DNA of 64,000 nucleotides from Saccharomonospora cyanea NA-134 (GTDB taxonomy: Bacteria; Actinomycetota; Actinomycetes; Mycobacteriales; Pseudonocardiaceae), in NCBI RefSeq assembly GCF_000244975.1, contig NZ_CM001440.1, forward strand, positions 3,704,325-3,768,324, given 5' to 3'. Shown here piece after piece: positions 9,326-16,878 of this stretch (positions within the stretch are counted from its first letter, which is position 1; every line of letters begins with the position of its first letter). A model generated the notes under the pieces. The model searched no databases. It saw nothing but the letters and a program-made list of their open reading frames with translations, and was not told the DNA's origin. A program made the position numbers and the translations under genes.

Positions 9326-9399
9326 GTCGCGTCCGTGATCACTGTCTGATCGACTTTCCGCCTCGCAGCATCCCAGACCAGTGGACTCCGGAGGCTCTC

Positions 9400-10371
9400 A
9401 TGACGAAATCCGTACGCAGGCGCGTGTTCCTTCTCGGCGGTGTGGCGGCCGGGCTGAGCACGGTCGCCGGAACGACCACGCCCACCGCCGCGGCTCAGGC
9501 TCCCCTGTCGCGCTGGACGGGAGCGGCCGTCCGGCGGGTCGGGCCGTTCGAGATCGTCGCGCTGCTCGACGCCAGTGGTCCGTTCTTCCTCCCCCGGCGC
9601 GACGCGTTCACGGGAGCGACCGAGGAGGTCTGGGCCAGGGCCGAGCGACTCGATCCCGGGGCGTTCGGCCCGGACGGGACGTGGAACCTGGACTTCCGCT
9701 GCTTCGCGGTGCGCCTTCCCTCCGGCGGTGTCGCGCTCGTCGACGCGGGAGTGGGCCCCGCCGAGAGTCCGGCGAAGTCGTGGGCTCCCGTGCCCGGCGT
9801 CCTCCTCGACCGCCTCGCCGCGGCGGGTATCGCGCGCGACGACGTGCGCCTCGTGGTGCTGACCCACCTGCACGAGGACCACTTCGGCTGGTCGGTGTCG
9901 CCCGAGGGCGTGCCGTACTTCCCCAGCGCACGGTACGTCGTCCAGCGCACCGAGATCAGCGCGTTGGAGCGGGCGGGCGACGAGGTGGTGCTGTCCTATG
10001 TGGTGGAACCGCTGCGGCGGACCGGACAACTCGACCCGGTGGACGGCGAGGTGTGTCTCGGCCGTGGTCGTGGCGGCCGCCTCTCGACGATGCCGACGCC
10101 GGGCCACACGCCCGGCCACCAGTCGGTGCTGGTGCACGGAACCGACAGCCGCGTCGTGATCACCGGAGACGTCCTGGTCCACGCCGTTCAGCTGGTGGAC
10201 CCGGACGTCTCCTACCGGTTCGAGGCCGATCAGGACACGGCACGCCGGACGAGACGGGCGCTGCTCGACGACGCCCGGCCGCGGCCCACCTGGCTCGCCA
10301 CCGCACACCTGAGCCGGCCGTTCGTCCGCGCCGACGAAGGCCGGTGCCGGGTGGGAACGCACCGGCACTGA
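9400..10371 (+). CDS. Exported metallo-beta-lactamase-fold hydrolase with Tat-like signal
   Basis: The 323-residue protein starts at an ATG with a GGAGG site 5 bases upstream. The N-terminus MTKSVRRRVFLLGGVAAGL looks like a twin-arginine signal, with cleavage probably after the AAAQ region near residue 32. The metal-binding motif THLHEDHFG is near residues 154-162, followed by TPGHTPGHQS and ITGDVLV. This fits the AHL-lactonase-like branch of the fold. The substrate is not evident. It is divergent from an ArsR-like regulator, which suggests induction by a small molecule. Confidence 0.8.
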   Translation: MTKSVRRRVFLLGGVAAGLSTVAGTTTPTAAAQAPLSRWTGAAVRRVGPFEIVALLDASGPFFLPRRDAFTGATEEVWARAERLDPGAFGPDGTWNLDFRCFAVRLPSGGVALVDAGVGPAESPAKSWAPVPGVLLDRLAAAGIARDDVRLVVLTHLHEDHFGWSVSPEGVPYFPSARYVVQRTEISALERAGDEVVLSYVVEPLRRTGQLDPVDGEVCLGRGRGGRLSTMPTPGHTPGHQSVLVHGTDSRVVITGDVLVHAVQLVDPDVSYRFEADQDTARRTRRALLDDARPRPTWLATAHLSRPFVRADEGRCRVGTHRH

Positions 10372-10443
10372 GCCATCCCGCGCTCACCACCGGCTGCCCG
10401 GCGGCGGGAGTCTCCGCGATCCGCGGTGCCCCCGCCCGCGCAT

Positions 10444-10478
10444 GGGCTGCGGACACGCGTACGTGGGCTGCGGACACG
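10444..10478. repeat. Tandem 14-bp repeat between convergent genes
   Basis: GGGCTGCGGACACG occurs at 10444-10457 and again at 10465-10478, a period of 21 bases, with CGTACG between the copies. The 11-mer CTGCGGACACG recurs in the inverted repeat at 37157-37250, which also lies between convergent genes and also contains CGTACG. It may be one member of a dispersed repeat family, possibly acting in transcript ends. Confidence 0.7.
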
Positions 10479-10494
10479 GTTTTCGGGATGGGCC

Positions 10495-11691
10495 TCAGTC
10501 GGGCAGCGTGAACGACGACAGCGCGCTGCTCACCCCCCGGGCGAGCAACCGGCGGTGCGCCCATCCCGGGAGGCGAGGCAGCAGCCGCAGGGCCGCGGTG
10601 TTGGCCGCCCGGTGGGCTCGCGACGACGGGATGCCGTCCCGCATCGCCCGCGGCGCCGCGTCGCGGCACGTGCGCACGTAGTCGCGAACCCGGGACTCGT
10701 AGGCGGCGAGCGCGGCCACGTGGTCGCCACGCGCCTCGGCGAGGGCGTGCGCCAGCACGTAGGCCGACACGACGGCCAGTGTCGTCCCGCCTCCCACCGC
10801 CGGTCCGGGCGCGAACCCCGCGTCTCCCACGAGCGTGACGCGGCCTCGTGACCACGAGCCCAGCCGCACCTGGCTGATGGAGTCGAAGTAGAAGTCGTCG
10901 GCGTGCTCCATCGCGTCGAGCAGCGCGGGGACCTCCCATCCCTCACCGGCGTAGGTGTCCCGGACGAACTGTCGCTGCGCGGCGACGTCCCGGTGGTCGC
11001 GCGGCCCCGGCCCGGTCCTACGGAACACCAGCACCGCCCGCGCCCGCCCCGTCTGTTTCACCGGATACACCGCCGCGATGCGGTTCACCCCGTTGTAGAG
11101 GACGGTGCGACCCGCAAGAGCGAGGTGGCTCGGCACGGAGAACACGGCCAGGTAACCCCCGAGATGGTGCAGCGTCCTGCCCTCCTCCCCGAAGGTCAGC
11201 CGCCGCACCGCCGAGTGCAACCCGTCGGCACCCACCACGAGATCGAACCGCCGGGTGCTCCCACTCTCGAAGGTGACCTCCACTCCGTCGACGTCCTCGT
11301 GCAGGGAGCGGACCGAGTCCCCGAAGCGGTACTCGACGTCGTCGCGCGTGGCCGCATGCAACATCGTCGTCAGTTCCCCGCGCATGATCTCGACGTGTCG
11401 ATCGTCGGCGAAGGCCGGAGCCAAGGCGTCGAACGCGATCTCGACCATCGGTTTCCCCGGTCGCACGAGGGCCATGGTGTCGAGTTCGGTCCGGGCTTCC
11501 CGCAACGCCCTGTCGAGTCCCATCCGGGCGGTGACCTCCACGGCCGGGGCGAACAGGTCCACGGCATGCCCGCCCAGACCGACGCGGGGCGCGGACGTCC
11601 GCTCCACCACCACCGGGGACAGACCACGCCGGTTCGACCAGTACGCCAGCACCGGCCCCGCGACACCCGCACCGGAGATCAGGATTCTCAC
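10495..11691 (-). CDS. FAD-dependent monooxygenase, aromatic hydroxylase family
   Basis: The 398-residue protein has the FAD dinucleotide motif ISGAGVAGPVLAYWSNRRG at residues 5-23. The DG motif is LVVGADGLHSAVRRL near residue 155, and the GD motif VTLVGDAGFAPGPAVGGG near residue 285. It belongs to the p-hydroxybenzoate hydroxylase/TetX-like family and uses NAD(P)H and oxygen. The substrate cannot be told. It is divergent from a TetR gene with two operator-like palindromes in the gap, suggesting a drug- or aromatic-inducible oxidation. Confidence 0.88.
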   Translation of the reverse strand: MRILISGAGVAGPVLAYWSNRRGLSPVVVERTSAPRVGLGGHAVDLFAPAVEVTARMGLDRALREARTELDTMALVRPGKPMVEIAFDALAPAFADDRHVEIMRGELTTMLHAATRDDVEYRFGDSVRSLHEDVDGVEVTFESGSTRRFDLVVGADGLHSAVRRLTFGEEGRTLHHLGGYLAVFSVPSHLALAGRTVLYNGVNRIAAVYPVKQTGRARAVLVFRRTGPGPRDHRDVAAQRQFVRDTYAGEGWEVPALLDAMEHADDFYFDSISQVRLGSWSRGRVTLVGDAGFAPGPAVGGGTTLAVVSAYVLAHALAEARGDHVAALAAYESRVRDYVRTCRDAAPRAMRDGIPSSRAHRAANTAALRLLPRLPGWAHRRLLARGVSSALSSFTLPD

Positions 11692-11708
11692 GCCCCCACC
11701 CTTCGTTT

Positions 11709-11746
11709 ACTTACCGGAAGGTAAATGAGTTTACCTACCGGTCGGT
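11709..11746. promoter_or_regulatory. Two tandem TetR-type operators
   Basis: ACCTACCGGTCGGT at 11733-11746 is a palindrome with one mismatched pair. ACTTACCGGAAGGT at 11709-11722 is a weaker copy of the same pattern. Their centres are 24 bases apart. They occupy the 69-base gap between the divergent monooxygenase and TetR genes and overlap where both promoters must lie. Confidence 0.7.
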
Positions 11747-11760
11747 CGAGACGCTAGGGT

Positions 11761-12318
11761 GTGGTCGTGCCCAGACCGAGGACCAGTGAGACCCGCGAGC
11801 GCATCCAGGCCGCGGCTCTGGAGCTGTTCACAGCCCACGGTGTTCGACAGACCAGCCTCCGGCAGATCGCCGAGCATCTCGGCCTCACCAAACCCGCGCT
11901 CTACTACCACTTCTCGTCCCGCGACGAGCTGGTGGCCAGCCTCGTGCAGCCACTCGTGGACGACGTCGAGGCGCTTTTGGCCGAGGACGAGGAAACCGGA
12001 CGTTCCGAACCTCGTGACCTTCTGGGCCGGTACTTCGACATCTCCTACCGGCACCGTGCGGTGACGGCCCTGCTGGTGCGGGAACTCGGCGCGCTGAGCG
12101 AACTCGGTTTCGTGGAACGTGTCGTGTCGTGGCGCCACCGCCTCATGACGCTGCTCGTGGGGCCCGACGCCGACGTCGCCGACCGCGCACGCGCCATCGT
12201 GGCACTCGGCGGTCTCGGCGACTGCCTGGTGCTGCTCGGCGACACGCCGGTGGAGAAGCTCAGGTCCGCCGCCCTCGACGCGGCCTGCGCGGCCCTCGGC
12301 CCCCTCGCCCAGCGGTGA
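11761..12318 (+). CDS. TetR-family regulator next to FAD monooxygenase
   Basis: The 185-residue protein begins MVVPRPRTSETRERIQAAAL and has the recognition helix region LRQIAEHLGLTKPALYYHF near residues 34-52. The C-terminal domain is all-helical. A second possible start lies two codons later (GTG, giving MPRPRTSE). Its position and the double operator upstream suggest that it represses itself and the divergent monooxygenase. The ligand is unknown. Confidence 0.85.
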   Translation: MVVPRPRTSETRERIQAAALELFTAHGVRQTSLRQIAEHLGLTKPALYYHFSSRDELVASLVQPLVDDVEALLAEDEETGRSEPRDLLGRYFDISYRHRAVTALLVRELGALSELGFVERVVSWRHRLMTLLVGPDADVADRARAIVALGGLGDCLVLLGDTPVEKLRSAALDAACAALGPLAQR

Positions 12319-12426
12319 CCGGCGCGGCCGCCGGAGATCGATTCCCTACTCCCGTCGGTTCCGCAGGCACCTTCCCGCCCCTCATGATCGAAACGCCCGG
12401 GCCCTGAATCCGAGAGGAGTACGCCC

Positions 12427-13050
12427 GTGCGTCGTCTCGCCGTGGCGGTCGTCAGCGCGACCGTCCTCGCCACCGGACTGCTCGCCCAACCCGCCGCCGC
12501 CTACCCGCCCACCCCGCCGGGCGAGTCCGTCACCCGCGACCACCTAGCCCAGCTCACGGTCGCACCCGACGGGTCCATGGACGGCTACGACCGGGAACTG
12601 TTCCCCCACTGGTCGTCCCAGAGCGGGACCTGCGACACGCGGGAGACCGTGCTGCGCCGCGACGGTGCCGGCGTCACCGTCGACGACGCCTGCGAACCGA
12701 CGTCCGGAAGCTGGTACAGCGTCTACGACGGGGTGTGGGTCTCCGACGACTCCGACGTGCACATCGACCACGTCGTCCCGCTGGCCGAGGCGTGGCGCAC
12801 GGGCGCCCGCGACTGGAGCGAGAGCAGACGGGAGGCGTTCGCCAACGACCTCGCCTCCCAGCAGCTGATCGCGGTCTCGGGCTCCAGCAACATGTCCAAG
12901 GGAGACAGAGCACCCGAGGAGTGGCGACCGGGGAACAGCGGCTACTGGTGCATGTACGCGCGGTCGTGGGTCAACGTCAAGTACACCTACGACCTCACGG
13001 TGTCCGGCGCCGAGGTGACCGCCCTGGAGGACATGCTGGCCACCTGCTGA
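12427..13050 (+). CDS. Secreted HNH-type nuclease (DUF1524-like)
   Basis: The 207-residue protein has a clear Sec signal peptide, MRRLAVAVVSATVLATGLL, with likely cleavage after QPAAA. The mature part carries a His-Me finger pattern. DSDVHIDHVVPLAEAWRTGA near residues 109-128 resembles the GmrSD C-terminal/DUF1524 motif, and it is followed by SGSSNMSKGDRAPEEWRP with the Asn and Lys typical of the fold. It contains several cysteines that could form disulfides outside the cell. A nutrient-scavenging or competition role is inferred. It is one of two secreted nuclease genes in the window. Confidence 0.85.
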   Translation: MRRLAVAVVSATVLATGLLAQPAAAYPPTPPGESVTRDHLAQLTVAPDGSMDGYDRELFPHWSSQSGTCDTRETVLRRDGAGVTVDDACEPTSGSWYSVYDGVWVSDDSDVHIDHVVPLAEAWRTGARDWSESRREAFANDLASQQLIAVSGSSNMSKGDRAPEEWRPGNSGYWCMYARSWVNVKYTYDLTVSGAEVTALEDMLATC

Positions 13051-13145
13051 ACCTATTTCCACGAAGGACGCCCCGAAGCTCCGGTCGCTTCCTAGAATGC
13101 CGGTGACGTGCCCGAGAAGGTGCGCACTGAACCCTGGGGAGGGAC

Positions 13146-13673
13146 GTGGATTTCCACAAGTCGCGGACACTGACCTGGTTCTCGCTGGCCATGGTCGTGG
13201 TCGGCGCCGTCGGAACGGTGTTGTTCGTGGGCTGGCTGCTGGGCGAGGGTGGGCGGCGGACGAGCCTGATCCTCATCGTCTGCCCGTTCATCCTGCTCAT
13301 CGGCCTGCTGGGATTGGTGGCCACGCTCACGCCGCTGAAACTACGCATCGACGAGTACGGCGTGCGCGTCCGCAACAGGCGCGAACGCGTGAACCTGCCG
13401 GACCCGGTGCCGTGGCAGGTGTTCGACGCCGTCACCATCGAACACAAACCGGATGAGCAGGACAAGGATCCCTATCTCGTCGTCTGGCCCAAGGGGCCGG
13501 TTCCGGGGCTTCCAGCGGAGAGGGCGATCCGGCGGGGCGGCACCGTGGGCTTCGCGCTGGTACAGGTCGGCGATCTCACCGAACCCGTGGAGCGGTTGGC
13601 CGAAGCACTGCGCCACTACGCCGGGCCGCTGTTCCGCGACACGACGGTGCGGCAACGGGCGAACGACGCGTGA
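13146..13673 (+). CDS. Two-helix membrane protein of unknown function
   Basis: The 175-residue protein has two membrane helices at about residues 10-32 and 38-62, with only a short GEGGRRT loop between them. A soluble part follows that reads like a small pleckstrin-homology-type domain (TPLKLRIDEYGVRVRNRRER, then strands). No catalytic motif is visible. The start is a GTG at 13146. It does not form an obvious operon with its neighbours. Function not recognised. Confidence 0.7.
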   Translation: MDFHKSRTLTWFSLAMVVVGAVGTVLFVGWLLGEGGRRTSLILIVCPFILLIGLLGLVATLTPLKLRIDEYGVRVRNRRERVNLPDPVPWQVFDAVTIEHKPDEQDKDPYLVVWPKGPVPGLPAERAIRRGGTVGFALVQVGDLTEPVERLAEALRHYAGPLFRDTTVRQRANDA

Positions 13674-13713
13674 CGACGCGCGGACAGGTGTAGACGCCGA
13701 CGCCGAGCCGTGT

Positions 13714-14886
13714 TCATCGATTGGCGGCCAGCACCGCCGCGAGGCCCTCTTGTAGATCTTTGACGAAGTACTCGGGAACCTCCAGCGACGGGAAATGTCC
13801 CCCGGTTTCGGGCGACCTCCATCGGACGATCTGTCGGTACCGCTCCTGCGCCCAGGGGCGCGGACACTTCTCGATGTCGCGGGGATACATCGTGACTGCC
13901 GTCGGGACGTCGACCCGAAGTTCGGGGTCCAGCGAGTTGTGGCTTTCGTAGTAGATGCGGGCCGACGATGCACCGGTTCGCGTCAGCCAGTACAGGGTGA
14001 CGTCGTCGAGAACTCTGTCTCTGGAAACCGTCTCGAACGGGCTGTCGTCGGTGTCTGTCCACTCGTAGAACTTGTCGAGGATCCAGGCGAGAAGCCCGAC
14101 CGGTGAGTCGACGAGCGAGTAGCCGATGGTCTGCGGCCGGGTGGCCTGCTGCTTCGCGTACGCCGCGCGGTGGCGCCAGAAATCCCGGGTTTCCTCGGTC
14201 CATCTGCGCTCGGCCGCCGTCAGCCCGTCCGTCGTCAGCCCGGGTGGCGCCTCCGCGAACGTTGTGTGGATGCCGAGAACGTTCGCCGGGAACCTGCCGC
14301 CGAGGACCGTGGTGATGTTGCCTCCCCAGTCGCCGCCGTGGGCGACGAACTTGTTGTAGCCGAGTCTTCCCATCAGTTCCACCCAGGCGGCCGCGATCCT
14401 CTCGGTTCCCCAACCGGTGGTGGCCGGCTTGTCGCTGTAGCCGAAACCCGGTAGCGATGGGACCACGACGTGGAACGCCAGCGCGTCCGCGTCTTTCGGA
14501 TCCGCCAGTTCGTCCACTACGTCGACGAACTCGGCGATACTGCCCGGCCAGCCGTGCGTCAAGATCAGAGGAGTGGCATCTGTGCGCGCGGATCGGCGGT
14601 GCAGGAAGTGGATTCCCAGATCGTCGATGGTCGTGCGGAACTGGCCGATACGGTCGAGACGCTCTTCGAACGACCGCCAGTCGTACCCGGTGCGCCAGTA
14701 GTCCACGACATCGACGAGGTCGGCGAGGGGAACACCCTGATCCCATCGGCGAGGGCCGGGTGCGGCTCGGTAGACCGTTTCGGCCTCCGGCAGCCGCGCC
14801 GCGGCCAGTCGCGCGCGAAGATCGTCGAGGTCGGCCTCGGTTGCGTGGACTTCGAACGCTTGCACGTCGCTGGCTGGACGGGGCAT
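13714..14886 (-). CDS. Epoxide hydrolase with N-terminal EHN domain
   Basis: The 390-residue alpha/beta hydrolase begins with an EHN-type lid domain (FEVHATEADLDDLRARLAA). The oxyanion motif HGWPGS is near residue 105, the nucleophile region HGGDWGGN near residue 183, and the catalytic histidine in ETGGHFPSLEVP near residue 363. These are the juvenile-hormone/microsomal-type epoxide hydrolase features. The reaction is hydration of an epoxide to a diol; the substrate is unknown. It is divergent from a CGNR zinc-finger regulator. Confidence 0.88.
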   Translation of the reverse strand: MPRPASDVQAFEVHATEADLDDLRARLAAARLPEAETVYRAAPGPRRWDQGVPLADLVDVVDYWRTGYDWRSFEERLDRIGQFRTTIDDLGIHFLHRRSARTDATPLILTHGWPGSIAEFVDVVDELADPKDADALAFHVVVPSLPGFGYSDKPATTGWGTERIAAAWVELMGRLGYNKFVAHGGDWGGNITTVLGGRFPANVLGIHTTFAEAPPGLTTDGLTAAERRWTEETRDFWRHRAAYAKQQATRPQTIGYSLVDSPVGLLAWILDKFYEWTDTDDSPFETVSRDRVLDDVTLYWLTRTGASSARIYYESHNSLDPELRVDVPTAVTMYPRDIEKCPRPWAQERYRQIVRWRSPETGGHFPSLEVPEYFVKDLQEGLAAVLAANR

Positions 14887-14988
14887 GAGACCTCCTGGTC
14901 ATCGCGGAACCGGCTACGACCTGTCGCGAACCATCTATGACGGTTCTAGCAGCCTCTATGCCTGCGTGCAACCTGCTAAGGTGGTTCC

Positions 14989-15564
14989 ATGCGTGCCGAG
15001 TTCCCTGGCTTTCGCCTCGGTAACGTGCTGGCGACCAGCTTCACGGCAACCCTGACTGAGCGTCATGGCGATGCCGTGGAGCGCATTCCCACGCCGCACC
15101 GACTCGTCGACTGGCTGGCGGTGAACGGCCTCGCCGTGGACTCCTGCACCACCGCCCAACTCGAACTCGCGCGGGAACTGAGGGAGTCGATTCACGCCGC
15201 CGCCACAGCGGCCGCGTTACAGGACGCTCTTCCCGCGTCCGCCGTCCAAGTCATCAACGACCGCAGCGCCCAGGGCCGGGCCGCGGCCATCCTGACGCCC
15301 GAGGGCAAGCGGCGATGGCGGCTCAGCTCGGCCTCCCGCGTGGAAGACGCCCTCGGCGTGATCGCCGCCGACGCGATCAGCGTCATCTCGGGCGAACGAG
15401 ACGGAAAACTGGCCCTGTGCGCATCACCAACCTGCCAAGCCGCCTTCTTCGACACCAGCCGAAGTCGCACCCGCAAATGGTGTGACATGAACACGTGCGG
15501 GAATCGCCAGAAGAAAGCGCGCTTCAATGCCAAGCAGCGCAGGAACTCCGGATCGGCGGAGTGA
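14989..15564 (+). CDS. ABATE/CGNR zinc-finger transcription regulator
   Basis: The 191-residue protein has an N-terminal stress-sensing ABATE-like domain of about 130 residues. A C-terminal zinc finger with LCASPTCQAAFFD and KWCDMNTCGNRQKKARFNAK follows, whose CxxxxC and CxxxxCGNR cysteines bind zinc. Such proteins are thought to be ligand-dependent regulators. It is divergent from the epoxide hydrolase gene. The gap holds two similar 13-mers, GAACCGGCTACGA and GAACCATCTATGA, which are possible binding sites. Confidence 0.85.
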   Translation: MRAEFPGFRLGNVLATSFTATLTERHGDAVERIPTPHRLVDWLAVNGLAVDSCTTAQLELARELRESIHAAATAAALQDALPASAVQVINDRSAQGRAAAILTPEGKRRWRLSSASRVEDALGVIAADAISVISGERDGKLALCASPTCQAAFFDTSRSRTRKWCDMNTCGNRQKKARFNAKQRRNSGSAE

Positions 15565-15653
15565 TCGTCACCTCGGTACGTCCAAGTGGACCCCACGCCT
15601 GCGCCACAGCTGTCGCGGCGGGTGCGCCCCAACGACACCATGGGAAACGACCG

Positions 15654-16286
15654 CTAAACCGCCGGCACGCCAGCCAAGGACGCCACGCCGCGACGCACCA
15701 CGTCCGGCCAGTCTCCCGCGAACCCGCTCACGGCCGAGGCGAGGTGGGGCGACGAGGCCAACTCCACCGCCTCGTAGCCGAGATCGGCACGGCGTGAGTC
15801 GCGGGCGTTCTCGTAGGCGATCGCGTGCCCGGCCACCAGCGCGGTGATCGTGTAAGAACGCCCGAGCACGTCGTGGGCGGGGACACCTGCCACACCCAGA
15901 AGGCGGCACAGTTCGTCGGCCAGTGCCAGATACGAAGGCCCCAGAGGCGTGCGCTCCAGCACGAGCGGCGCCGCCCACGGATGCCGCGTGAGGTGACCGA
16001 ACCAGCCGACCGCCAAGGCCACGACATCGCCACCGGCATCGTGAAGCAGGCGCTCCAGTTCCCGGCCGAGAGCATGGTCGAGCGCGAGGTCGCGGAGGTC
16101 GTCGCGCCCCCTCACGTGACCGTAGAGGCTGGACTGCGCGACACCGAGCACGTCGGCGACGCGGCGCATGGACAACGCCTGCGGCCCCTCCCGGTCGAGG
16201 ACAGCTACGGCCGCGTCCGCGAGCGCCTCGCTCGAGAGCACACGCCTGCGCACCCGGCCCCGTGGTTCTGTCAGCCAGTAGGACAT
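15654..16286 (-). CDS. TetR-family regulator
   Basis: The 210-residue protein has the helix-turn-helix MRRVADVLGVAQSSLYGHVR near residues 40-59. The C-terminal part (EYENAR-like helices, HPWAAPLVLERTPLGPSYLA) resembles the TetR/AcrR C-terminal domain seen with tetracycline-type regulators. It is divergent from a GNAT acetyltransferase, with a CGAAC-atc-GTTCG palindrome in the gap. Probable target: itself and the acetyltransferase gene. Confidence 0.85.
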   Translation of the reverse strand: MSYWLTEPRGRVRRRVLSSEALADAAVAVLDREGPQALSMRRVADVLGVAQSSLYGHVRGRDDLRDLALDHALGRELERLLHDAGGDVVALAVGWFGHLTRHPWAAPLVLERTPLGPSYLALADELCRLLGVAGVPAHDVLGRSYTITALVAGHAIAYENARDSRRADLGYEAVELASSPHLASAVSGFAGDWPDVVRRGVASLAGVPAV

Positions 16287-16304
16287 GGCACCATCGTAGC
16301 TATC

Positions 16305-16317
16305 CGAACATCGTTCG
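16305..16317. promoter_or_regulatory. Operator palindrome between TetR and GNAT genes
   Basis: Perfect 5-bp arms CGAAC and GTTCG are separated by ATC. The site lies 18 bases before the TetR start and just upstream of the AGGAG ribosome site of the acetyltransferase. The 46-base gap leaves room for overlapping divergent promoters only. Confidence 0.6.
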
Positions 16318-16332
16318 CTTAGGAGTACTGTC

Positions 16333-16878
16333 GTGGGGATAACCGACCTCCTGCCAGTCGCCTGTGACGGGGTGCTGTTGCGCCCTCTGGCCGAAGTCGA
16401 CGCCGAGGCGTACGCGGCCGGAACGGAGGACGCCGCCGTGCGGCGCTACGCCCATCTCCCCCTTCCCGAGTACACGCCCGACACCGTGCGCGAACTCGCA
16501 CGTTCGGACGTCCGAAAAGGACTGATGAGCGGGAACCTCGCGGTGCTGAGCATCGTCGACGAGAAGGACGAGGCGTTCCTCGGAAGCCTCGTGCTCTTCG
16601 ACATCACGGCCCACGAGGCGGAAGTCGGTTTCTGGCTCTCCCCGCACGCGCGAGGCCGCGGCGTGGCAACGCGCGCGCTGACCGCGTCAGCGCACCTCGC
16701 CCGGAAGCTCGGACTCCGCGCGCTCACAGCCCGCACCGAGCCGGCGAACACCGCGTCCCGCCGCACACTGGACACCGCCGGTTTTCTCCCGGACGGAGCG
16801 CCGCGGCAGAGCACCACCCCGTCGGGCGCGCAACTCACCACTCAGCACTACCGTCTGCCGCTGGAGTCACTGGAGTGA
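16333..16878 (+). CDS. GNAT-family N-acetyltransferase
   Basis: The 181-residue protein has the RimJ/RimL-like acetyltransferase pattern. LLRPLAEVDAEAYAAG is at the start, acetyl-CoA loop GFWLSPHARGRGVATRAL near residues 98-115, and EPANTASRRTLDTAGF near residue 137. It would transfer acetyl to an amine or protein N-terminus; the substrate is unknown. The GTG start at 16333 has an AGGAG site 7 bases upstream. Its stop directly abuts the stop of the convergent XRE gene. Confidence 0.88.
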   Translation: MGITDLLPVACDGVLLRPLAEVDAEAYAAGTEDAAVRRYAHLPLPEYTPDTVRELARSDVRKGLMSGNLAVLSIVDEKDEAFLGSLVLFDITAHEAEVGFWLSPHARGRGVATRALTASAHLARKLGLRALTARTEPANTASRRTLDTAGFLPDGAPRQSTTPSGAQLTTQHYRLPLESLE

